Positions 1-5,561 of a stretch of DNA of 8,902 nucleotides are shown piece after piece. The DNA is from an uncultured Sphingomonadaceae bacterium (GTDB lineage: Bacteria > Pseudomonadota > Alphaproteobacteria > Sphingomonadales > Sphingomonadaceae): positions 1-8,902 of the forward strand of contig CALKXX010000035.1 of NCBI GenBank assembly GCA_938003725.1. The letters are read 5' to 3'. Position 1 is the first letter of the stretch. Each line of letters opens with the position of its first letter. The notes below the pieces were generated by a model. That model was not told where the DNA came from. It ran no database searches and worked only from the letters and a program-made list of their open reading frames with translations. The translations under genes and the position numbers were made by a program.

Positions 1-2823
1 ATTCCCGGCGCTGGTATCAATCGTAATATTTGCCTCATCGGCTCCGCGCGCAAAGATACCGTCTGCATTCTGACTGGTTATATCGCCGAGTGCGGCCGAA
101 CCGCCGATATCGATGCCGCCATCTGTAACAGCCCAAATACCGGTGCCGTTATCGCCCACAAATAGATTGTTACCGATTGTGATGTTACCGCTGCCAGTAC
201 CGGTTATTCCGCCTTCCAAACCGCTGCCTTGGATTGAAATATTGCCGTCTCCGGCATCGGCCAGAATACCATTACCGCCAGTGCCGGTAATCGTACCGAC
301 ACCGGTTATCGTAATATCTCCATCTGCCGATGCGGCATCTATGCCGTCACCAGCATTACCGGTTACCGAAGTCAGATCATGTACATTGATCGCGGCCCCG
401 TTTGTCCGAAGATATAGACCATCCGTCGCACCAATGATATCTCCGGAGGCCCCTTGAATTGTAATATTGGCCGCTGATCCTGTTGAGTTGGCTAATATGC
501 CTTCCGCTGTTTTGCCCGTGACAACTGCACTCGACCCAAGCTGAATGGTAGTATTGCCGTCAACCGACAATGTTTCGATCCCCGCGGTACCGCCGGTCAC
601 CTCTGATACCTGAATGTCCAGCGATCCCGTGGCAGAGTTGTTCGCGTAAATTCCGGTGGTGCCGCCGCTGATCGAGCCTGCACTGCTGTCGATGGCAAGT
701 CTACCGCCATTGGCAACAGCAAAAATTCCGGTACCACTCTCAGCCGTTACATCATTGGACAACACAGATACCGCACCTATATCCAAATCAAACGCGTGTA
801 TGCCAAAACTACGACTATTGACCGATCCAGCGCTACTGTTGACAGAAACCCCACCGCCAATCGATCTTGCATATATTCCGCGACCGTTCGTTCCAACGAC
901 GTCAGCAGAGGTAACTGAAACAGTACCTGTTGCACCGCGAACATAAATACCGTTCTGACCCCCCGTAACAGTCCCAGCACTGCTGTCGACCGAGATACCG
1001 CCACCATTTCGATTAATCGCTCTGATTGCATTGGGGCCGGTACTCGAAACATCAGCGGTTGTTATGTCAATCGAGCCAGTCCCCCGATCAAACACATAGA
1101 TACCATCGGACCCACCGGCAACGGTACCCGCGGTGGAATTGATCGTCACTGAGCCTGCACTGCTATAACCGTTACTTACCCGAACGCCGCGGCCCCCTGC
1201 GGTAACATCGCTGACAGTTACCAACGTTGACCCACTTCCGTTATTCCCGACATCGATCCCGTTGTTGCCAGCCAAAACGAATGCGGTAGTAGTATCTATT
1301 GCTATATCGCCAGAGCCAGCTGTCTCAGAAAATATGCCGTGGCTTTGAACAGAGCTAACTTCATCAAGGACTTTGACGGTAATATCACCCTTGGTACTGC
1401 GTGCAGATATGCCCGCTGATGAACCAAATCCAGCAGTAGAAACAATGGCTGCCACTACGTCTATATCGGCATTTACAAAGTTCGCACGGATGCCGTCTGA
1501 ATTGGCTCCGGAGGTTGTGATGGTGTTTGCCGAAATGGTCGCAGAAGATGCGGTACCGAACAACACAATTCCAGCTGACGCACTGTTAGACGTATCAATT
1601 TCATTGGTGCTGATGAAGATTTCGCTATCAAAACTGTTCGTAGATACGCGAATAGCGTCAGCATCTTCGCCAGCAGTCATGATGATAGACTGCGAAACAA
1701 CAGATACATCACCAATATCGGCATCTGCAATGATACCATCGGAAAACCGTCCAGTCGTCGAAACCAGTCCGCTTGCAATGATGTCTATCTCACCGCTGCC
1801 TTTCTGTACATTCGCATATATGGCACTCCGCAGACCTGATGTCACAACATCGGCAACGTTGATCGTTATTTCACCGCCGGATGATGATGCAAATATTCCA
1901 TTGCTATTGATACTTCTAACATTGCCAATAGCTTCAATTCCGCCAATATTGATTGAATTGACTGCCTTGGCGTAGATACCGTCACCATTGTTGACGAAGC
2001 GGCCATAGACTTCTCGTTGTTGAGAACCAGTACCGGTTATTCCGCCTTCCAAACCGCTGCCTTGGATCGAAATATTGCCGTCTCCGGCATCGGCCAGAAT
2101 ACCATTACCGCCAGTGCCGGTAATCGTACCGACACCGGTTATCGTAATATCTCCACCTGCCGATGCGGCATCTATGCCGTCACCAGCATTACCGGTTACC
2201 GAAGTCAGATCATGTACATTGATCGCGGCCCCGTTTGTACGAAGATATAGACCATCCGTCGCACCAATGATATCTCCGGAGGCCCCTTGAATTGTAATAT
2301 TGGCCGCTGATCCTGTTGAGTTGGCTAATATGCCTTCCGCTGTTTTGCCCGTGACAACTGCACTCGACCCCAGCTGAATATTCGTCTCACCGCTACCATA
2401 AAGACTTGACCGGACAGATACGCCGTCGCGAAACCCATATATTGCGCTGTCAGGATTAACGATCTCTAGGGATTGCGTACCTCTACCCGATATGGCGATT
2501 CCAGTACCTGCATTATTCCGCACCGTCGTCGGCGTCATCTCATCACCCACGACAATCGTCAAATCATCAACGGTCGTCGAAATCGGTCCAATCTCAGTTG
2601 GAGCTGGAGCGACACAGACAATCGTATCTCCCGGCATCGCCGGATTGGGGGAACATTCAGGCGGCAATGCTTGTGCATTTGCCAAACTCGCCATCGATAA
2701 AGAAAGCATACCAGCGGTTGTACGAAGCGCGGTGCTTAGGTTGGATTTATTCCGCAGCTGTATTTGGCCTGTGCGATCATATTCCAGCATGCTGGATTCC
2801 GCAGGTTTTGTTCGCTTATTCAT
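1..2823 (-). CDS. Autotransporter-type beta-helix surface protein, N-terminal part (C-terminus off window)
   Basis: Translating the minus strand from the ATG at 2823 gives 941 codons without a stop, in frame to the window edge, so the C-terminus lies to the left. A long signal peptide is likely: a charged n-region of about 30 residues, then a hydrophobic stretch ending SMASLANAQA (cleavage near residues 50-52). Mature residues 53-70 contain a Cys pair (C57, C70), then Gly/Asn/Thr/Ser-rich beta-strand repeats with recurring GIYA/GIFA/GIYV and D-I-x-I strands, as expected of a parallel beta-helix passenger. By analogy with type V autotransporters, a C-terminal beta-barrel should lie beyond the window; this is inferred, not seen. 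ATG codons at residues 12 and 38 are alternative starts. The residue 38 start would remove the signal's n-region, so 2823 is preferred although its Shine-Dalgarno is weak. Ligand unknown; adhesion or biofilm is a guess from fold. A filamentous adhesin exported by another route is the main alternative. Confidence 0.82.
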   Translation of the reverse strand, partial: MNKRTKPAESSMLEYDRTGQIQLRNKSNLSTALRTTAGMLSLSMASLANAQALPPECSPNPAMPGDTIVCVAPAPTEIGPISTTVDDLTIVVGDEMTPTTVRNNAGTGIAISGRGTQSLEIVNPDSAIYGFRDGVSVRSSLYGSGETNIQLGSSAVVTGKTAEGILANSTGSAANITIQGASGDIIGATDGLYLRTNGAAINVHDLTSVTGNAGDGIDAASAGGDITITGVGTITGTGGNGILADAGDGNISIQGSGLEGGITGTGSQQREVYGRFVNNGDGIYAKAVNSINIGGIEAIGNVRSINSNGIFASSSGGEITINVADVVTSGLRSAIYANVQKGSGEIDIIASGLVSTTGRFSDGIIADADIGDVSVVSQSIIMTAGEDADAIRVSTNSFDSEIFISTNEIDTSNSASAGIVLFGTASSATISANTITTSGANSDGIRANFVNADIDVVAAIVSTAGFGSSAGISARSTKGDITVKVLDEVSSVQSHGIFSETAGSGDIAIDTTTAFVLAGNNGIDVGNNGSGSTLVTVSDVTAGGRGVRVSNGYSSAGSVTINSTAGTVAGGSDGIYVFDRGTGSIDITTADVSSTGPNAIRAINRNGGGISVDSSAGTVTGGQNGIYVRGATGTVSVTSADVVGTNGRGIYARSIGGGVSVNSSAGSVNSRSFGIHAFDLDIGAVSVLSNDVTAESGTGIFAVANGGRLAIDSSAGSISGGTTGIYANNSATGSLDIQVSEVTGGTAGIETLSVDGNTTIQLGSSAVVTGKTAEGILANSTGSAANITIQGASGDIIGATDGLYLRTNGAAINVHDLTSVTGNAGDGIDAASADGDITITGVGTITGTGGNGILADAGDGNISIQGSGLEGGITGTGSGNITIGNNLFVGDNGTGIWAVTDGGIDIGGSAALGDITSQNADGIFARGADEANITIDTSAGN
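194..546 (-). repeat. Intragenic 353-bp duplication, distal copy (about residues 760-877)
   Basis: Second copy of the segment at 2027-2379, about 98.9% identical. The differing bases here are 235, 323, 406 and 538. It sits directly after the four-unit tandem array in the protein. The near identity contrasts with the strong divergence among the other repeats of this gene, implying a recent duplication or gene conversion. Confidence 0.95.
538..1140 (-). repeat. Four tandem ~50-residue beta-helix repeats in the adhesin
   Basis: Reading the minus strand from 1140, four consecutive units begin with the motif (S/N)S(T)AG(T/S)(V/I): 1140-985 (52 residues), 984-838 (49), 837-688 (50) and 687-538 (50). 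Within a unit the order is SSAG-x-V-x-GG, then GIYV/GIHA/GIYA, a TGS-x-D-I strand, a D/E-V turn, then GI(Y/F)A and GG-x-x-x-V. This looks like two helix rungs per unit. The units are diverged in sequence, so the array is older than the 353-bp duplication. Confidence 0.75.
2027..2379 (-). repeat. Intragenic 353-bp duplication, copy nearer the adhesin N-terminus (about residues 149-266)
   Basis: This stretch matches 194-546 over 353 bp with four base differences by my reading (2068, 2156, 2239, 2371). The offset is 1833 bp, a multiple of three (611 codons), so both copies are read in the same frame. Three differences are synonymous; the one at 2156 changes Asp (left copy) to Gly (this copy). 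Similarity stops sharply at both ends. Confidence 0.95.
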
Positions 2824-3009
2824 GTTGCCCCAAGCCCCCGAAAATATTGTCGCTGAAAAATTTATCACCACCCTGAAGAATTACTTATCAAATAGGTAAT
2901 TTTTTGGAAGGGTTATTCCAAAATTATATCACCGCAGATTGTCAATCAGAATTGCAAAAGCCAAACCATGGTTTAGGAGAGACAGATCAAATGATAGCGA
3001 GACCGGTTT
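2824..3009. promoter_or_regulatory. Divergent intergenic region between the adhesin and the TIGR03032 gene
   Basis: This AT-rich stretch must carry the promoters of both flanking genes. For the adhesin, a weak sigma70-like pair can be drawn on the minus strand: TTGATA (2891-2886) and TGATAA (2867-2862), 18 bp apart. For the plus-strand gene, TTATAT at 2924-2929 is a possible -10 with no convincing -35. A perfect dyad lies between them (separate entry). A second AT-rich dyad, AATTAC (2879-2884) with GTAATT (2896-2901), is followed by T residues to 2905. The promoter assignments are tentative. Confidence 0.4.
2902..2923. promoter_or_regulatory. Perfect 8-bp dyad, candidate operator
   Basis: TTTTGGAA (2902-2909) and TTCCAAAA (2916-2923) are perfect inverted repeats around a 6-nt centre, GGGTTA. 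Its location between two divergent genes and overlap with the possible plus-strand promoter fit a dimeric regulator's binding site controlling one or both genes. The symmetry is direct; the operator role is inference. It could also be a transcript hairpin. Confidence 0.4.
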
Positions 3010-3023
3010 GTGGGCAAAAAAAA
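2976..3023 (+). other. Shine-Dalgarno/ATG and A8 tract out of frame with the downstream gene
   Basis: GGAGA at 2976-2980 lies 11 nt before an ATG at 2991, a better initiation site than the GTG at 3010 used for the TIGR03032 frame. The ATG frame gives only 15 codons (MIARPVCGQKKYEFG, stop at 3036-3038). It overlaps the GTG start and contains A8 at 3016-3023. Losing one A, or slipping by one, would fuse MIARPVCGQK to NTNLDEARPAAG of the downstream protein. The A8 could be a slippage site, a phase-variable tract, a recent mutation or a base-calling error; alternatively the short frame is an upstream leader ORF. Confidence 0.5.
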
Positions 3024-4146
3024 TACGAATTTGGATGAAGCAAGACCTGCGGCGGGGTCAAGCACCAGAAACACACCTACGCAGGCACCGCCCACACAAG
3101 CTGAGGAAGCTGGCAAAATAGACATAAACTTTTCGCAGGGGCTCGCCGGGTTTCTCGCCGCTAATAATATTTCCATCGGATTTACTTCCTACCAGACTGG
3201 GCGGCTATACCTGATAGGCCATGGCCCAGAAGGGAAACTGGCGCTGCACGAGGCAGTATACCCACAGGCAATGGGAATTACCGGTGATGCCAATCGAATC
3301 TACTTGGGCACGCTCACACAAATTGTTCGTATGGAAAACGTATTAGGCCCGGACCAACTGGCCAATGAAGTACATGACAAGGTTTACGTTCCGCGCAACA
3401 TGCAAACGACTGGCAACATAGATATCCATGAACTTGGCATTCGCGAAAACGGCAAAATTGTCTTCGTCAACACGCGCCACAGCTGCCTTTGCGAACCGAG
3501 CGTCACGCATAGTTTCAAACCAATTTGGAAGCCGGAATTTATCAGCAAGTTGGCACCAGAGGACCGCTGCCATTTAAATGGCCTTGCAATGGAGGACGGT
3601 GAACCAAAATATGTCAGCGCCGTTTGCCGTTCCGACGTGGTTGATGGCTGGCGCGACCGAAGACATGATGGCGGTATCATCATTGATGTGGAAACGAACG
3701 AGATTGTTATGGACGGCCTTTCCATGCCGCACAGTCCCCGGGTGCATGCTGGCCGAATTTGGTTCCTCAATTCCGGTACCGGCGAATTAAATTCGTTTGT
3801 CGCCGGTCAGAAAGACATCCAAACTGCTGCCTTTTTACCCGGGTTTTTAAGAGGGCTTGCGTTTCATAACAATCATGCGTTTGTCACCCTTTCAAAACCG
3901 CGGCACGGCCGTTTTGAGGGATTGGAACTCGATACCAAGCTCAAAGAAAAAGACGCAGATGCATGGTGCGGCATCCAGATATTGTCGCTGCCGACCGGCG
4001 ATGTTGCACAATGGCTGAGGTTTGATGGAGCAATCACAGAGTTATTCGATGTCTGTGTTCTTCCGGGTGTAAAAAACCCAATCACACTTGGTCCACAGTC
4101 GAAAGAAATACAGGACTTCCTTACGATAGAACAGCCTGATTGGTAA
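3010..4146 (+). CDS. TIGR03032 family protein (function unknown, probable beta-propeller)
   Basis: A 378-residue protein recognised from its conserved blocks: TSYQTGRLYLIG (59-70), the long core THSFKPIWKPEFIS plus APEDRCHLNGLAM (166-194), RSDVVDGWRDRRHDGG (207-222), GLSMPHSPRVHAGRIWFLNSGTGEL (236-260) and PGFLRGLAFH (277-286). These match my recollection of TIGR03032 (DUF4915-like), a family with many near-invariant motifs but no assigned activity. The spaced strand pattern suggests a beta-propeller. Residues 11-35 are a low-complexity Pro/Thr/Gln/Ala leader; no signal peptide or membrane segment is visible, so a cytoplasmic location is likely. The GTG at 3010 is the first in-frame start after a TAG at 2995-2997 and has only a poor Shine-Dalgarno; the better signal is an ATG at 2991 in another frame. 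The gene is divergent from the adhesin and stands alone. Family call is confident; start uncertain. Confidence 0.88.
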   Translation: MGKKNTNLDEARPAAGSSTRNTPTQAPPTQAEEAGKIDINFSQGLAGFLAANNISIGFTSYQTGRLYLIGHGPEGKLALHEAVYPQAMGITGDANRIYLGTLTQIVRMENVLGPDQLANEVHDKVYVPRNMQTTGNIDIHELGIRENGKIVFVNTRHSCLCEPSVTHSFKPIWKPEFISKLAPEDRCHLNGLAMEDGEPKYVSAVCRSDVVDGWRDRRHDGGIIIDVETNEIVMDGLSMPHSPRVHAGRIWFLNSGTGELNSFVAGQKDIQTAAFLPGFLRGLAFHNNHAFVTLSKPRHGRFEGLELDTKLKEKDADAWCGIQILSLPTGDVAQWLRFDGAITELFDVCVLPGVKNPITLGPQSKEIQDFLTIEQPDW

Positions 4147-4327
4147 ACGCAGTAGCGAGACGACAAACGCTTATTGCTTACTCGCGTCCGCCGCTTCAAT
4201 GTTCTCGCCCGCATCCCCGTCCACTTTTGAACGCTTCGCTTGCCAGTCGCCGGACCGGCTTGGTGAAAATTAAACCCCTTTCCCTTGAGTGGTCCGGAGA
4301 TGAGGTCGGCCGCCTGAGCTGACCGGT

Positions 4328-4339
4328 CGTAAGCTTACG
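4328..4339. repeat. 12-bp perfect palindrome
   Basis: CGTAAGCTTACG is its own reverse complement. It directly abuts the 8-bp palindrome GACCGGTC at 4321-4328, sharing one base. It is one member of a palindrome cluster extending to 4521. Confidence 0.85.
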
Positions 4340-4355
4340 CACGCCAACAACATTC

Positions 4356-4377
4356 CGTTGGATTGGCCTAGCCAACG
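4356..4377. repeat. Hairpin-forming inverted repeat
   Basis: CGTTGG (4356-4361) pairs with CCAACG (4372-4377). Within it TTGGC (4363-4367) can instead pair with GCCAA (4371-4375), and CCAAC at 4344-4348 can compete for GTTGG (4357-4361). Several mutually exclusive hairpins are therefore possible. No T tract follows, so this is not a standard terminator. Confidence 0.6.
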
Positions 4378-4393
4378 CAAAATGTTCGGGTTT

Positions 4394-4408
4394 GCCTGAG
4401 CCTCAGGC
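4394..4408. repeat. 15-bp odd palindrome with CTGAG-N-CTCAG core
   Basis: GCCTGAG and CTCAGGC flank a single central C. The core resembles that of the site at 4507-4521 (CTGAC-N-GTCAG), 113 bp away; both fit CTGA(G/C)N(G/C)TCAG. Confidence 0.8.
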
Positions 4409-4506
4409 TACAAACTGCCCAATATTTCAACATGCATCTGACAGCCACGAAACAGCCTTCTGAGACTATGGGTTATATTGGCCCAATTATCTGACGGCCA
4501 AAGGGC

Positions 4507-4521
4507 CTCTGACAGTCAGAG
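4507..4521. repeat. 15-bp odd palindrome with CTGAC-N-GTCAG core
   Basis: CTCTGAC and GTCAGAG flank a single central A. TCTGAC half-sites also occur upstream at 4437-4442 and 4490-4495. The paired geometry with the 4394-4408 site is suggestive of protein binding sites, but no partner gene is visible. Confidence 0.8.
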
Positions 4522-4681
4522 CGCGGCTAGATAGTCAGGTAAACTAATAAATTTTCAGGATAAACCCTGCTCTGAACGCGATAATCCAGAGACTATCAGA
4601 ATCTTGAGAATGGGTGGTGCGCGAAACAGTCTGTCGAGAACGGGTCTCAGTCGGAAATTTCCCAGATAAAGGGGTATTTAC

Positions 4682-4768
4682 AGGGAATTTGGGCCAATTT
4701 TCCTATTTTAGGTATTTCGCGGGCGATAAAACAGACTATAAAACAATAGCTTATGGGCCAAATTCCCT
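4682..4768. repeat. Imperfect 14-bp inverted repeat with ~59-nt spacer
   Basis: The arm AGGGAATTTGGGCC (4682-4695) pairs with GGGCCAAATTCCCT (4755-4768). Eleven consecutive base pairs are perfect, then one mismatch and two more pairs (13 of 14). The spacer is AT-rich and holds no open frame. It could be the ends of a small non-autonomous element or the stem of a structured RNA; no target-site duplication was recognised. Confidence 0.55.
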
Positions 4769-5318
4769 AAGAAAATATCAAGGAGTGTTATTGGCCCGAT
4801 CAGGGAAGATAAAATTGCCGTTCAGCGACTCAAATTGAAACGCCTCAAATCTGTCCATATCAGAGGGCAACGGCCCAAGTATTTTCGAAATATTTTTCGT
4901 GAGTAAGGTTCGAATGAGTGAATTTTCGATGCCAAAAAAGATGATTATCCTATCCAATTCAGACACTTGTACCAGTTTTGAAAATAGGTATTTTTTACTT
5001 TGTAAACAATGAGTTACAAAACTTCTTGTCTTGACTTACCGAGAGAATCTGCTATTCGATCTGGGCCTTCAAATATGGCGTCTGCGCGGGATGCAACGGT
5101 GTCATATTTGGACAAACGGTTGAGAGGGAGTCGAAACCGGGCCTGCTGCGAGAACGGGATGTGATCGCAGGTGCTCCAGAGCACTGATGGCAGTCTAAAC
5201 CTTACAACATAGTCGCGAGACATTTTGGCAGACTGCCCGTCTTCCAAAAGCGCTTTCGCATATCTCAACCAATGTCAGTGCGCACATAGGCTCACCGGCA
5301 ATCAATGGAGTTTGTCCA

Positions 5319-5545
5319 ATGATAACATCGAACAATATGACGGTAGAAATGACCCTGGTTAGCAAACTGAAATTTTTCAAACGGAAGCTACGTAAGCACA
5401 ATAAAGGCAAGATCAGGAAAATTGCCAAGAGCAGCGAAGCGTTAGGTTTTCTCGTTCCGTTTTTGATTGATGAAAATAATAGAGTATTGGCTGGCGAAGC
5501 AGTGATCGAAGCAGCGAAGCTTTCGCTAGCATCTGATCGAAAGGC
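5319..5545 (+). pseudogene. Truncated ParB-like N-terminal domain gene
   Basis: From the ATG at 5319, with GGAG at 5307-5310 at an ideal 8-nt spacing, about 70 residues resemble the start of a ParB/sulfiredoxin-like domain. V14-L18 match the usual LKPY entry strand, and KLRKHNKGKIRKIAKSSEAL (23-42) matches the N-x-R-x-H helix with its SI element. GFLVPFLIDENNRVLAG (43-59) precedes EAAKL (64-68), where the family has G-H-x-R then AA. The catalytic-type G(H/E)xR is GEAV here and SI is SS, so the key residues are already lost. Similarity ends near 5528. The frame then stays open to 6218 only by reading the antisense of the DUF6607 gene. Intact relatives continue well beyond this point, so I call it a 3'-truncated remnant. 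It meets the convergent gene's stop at 5562. Confidence 0.6.
5513..5527. repeat. Small hairpin near the end of the DUF6607 transcript
   Basis: AGCGAA and TTCGCT pair around a 3-nt GCT loop. It lies 35 bp past the DUF6607 stop on the minus strand and could end or protect that transcript. There is no T tract after it, so terminator function is doubtful. It also lies inside the ParB-like remnant. Confidence 0.3.
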
Positions 5546-5561
5546 TTTGCACCCTGCATCC

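Larger units (their letters stand above)
4147..5318. other. Gene-poor 1.2-kb stretch
   Basis: I find no convincing intact gene here. The short open frames (4140-4322, 4614-4838, 4778-4966, 5014-5268) lack recognisable domains over their length or good start signals. Three parts can be told apart: 4147-4310, with a CCGGACC/GGTCCGG inverted repeat (4250-4256, 4291-4297); 4313-4521, dense in short palindromes; and about 4640-5010, AT-rich with a long-range inverted repeat. No clear rho-independent terminator (GC stem plus T tract) follows the upstream gene. The region reads as decayed or non-coding accessory DNA, or as an unannotated structured RNA. Confidence 0.55.

Noticed and set aside
113..457. 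Plus-strand open frame of 114 codons, rich in Pro/Val/Ile
   Set aside because: It is antisense to the adhesin repeats. A near-identical frame at 2075-2290 exists only because the underlying segment is duplicated.
538..1140. CRISPR-like periodicity
   Set aside because: The period is about 150 bp, the units are diverged and translate as protein repeats in one frame; there are no short identical repeats with unique spacers.
1373..1975. Plus-strand open frame of 200 codons
   Set aside because: It lies fully inside the uninterrupted minus-strand adhesin frame, has low-complexity composition and no recognisable domain.
2710..2823. Extended signal peptide region (ESPR) of large autotransporters
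   Set aside because: The n-region is long, but the conserved ESPR start (MNKIYRxxW type) is not present.
2473..2899. Overlapping plus-strand frames near the adhesin N-terminus
   Set aside because: They are antisense to the signal peptide and first strands of the adhesin, with no domain match and no good ribosome-binding site noted.
4140..4322. Short plus-strand frame overlapping the TIGR03032 stop
   Set aside because: Arg/Pro-rich, no recognisable domain, and it starts inside the previous gene. It looks like translated non-coding DNA.
4614..4838. 74-codon plus-strand frame
   Set aside because: It starts at GTG without a Shine-Dalgarno, runs through the inverted-repeat DNA and has no recognisable domain.
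4778..4966. 62-codon minus-strand frame with GTG start
   Set aside because: Composition follows the AT-rich background, with no motif or ribosome-binding site, and it overlaps the repeat region.
4147..5318. tRNA or other standard RNA gene in the gene-poor stretch
   Set aside because: Nothing resembling a T-loop, anticodon stem pattern or CCA end was recognised on either strand by eye.
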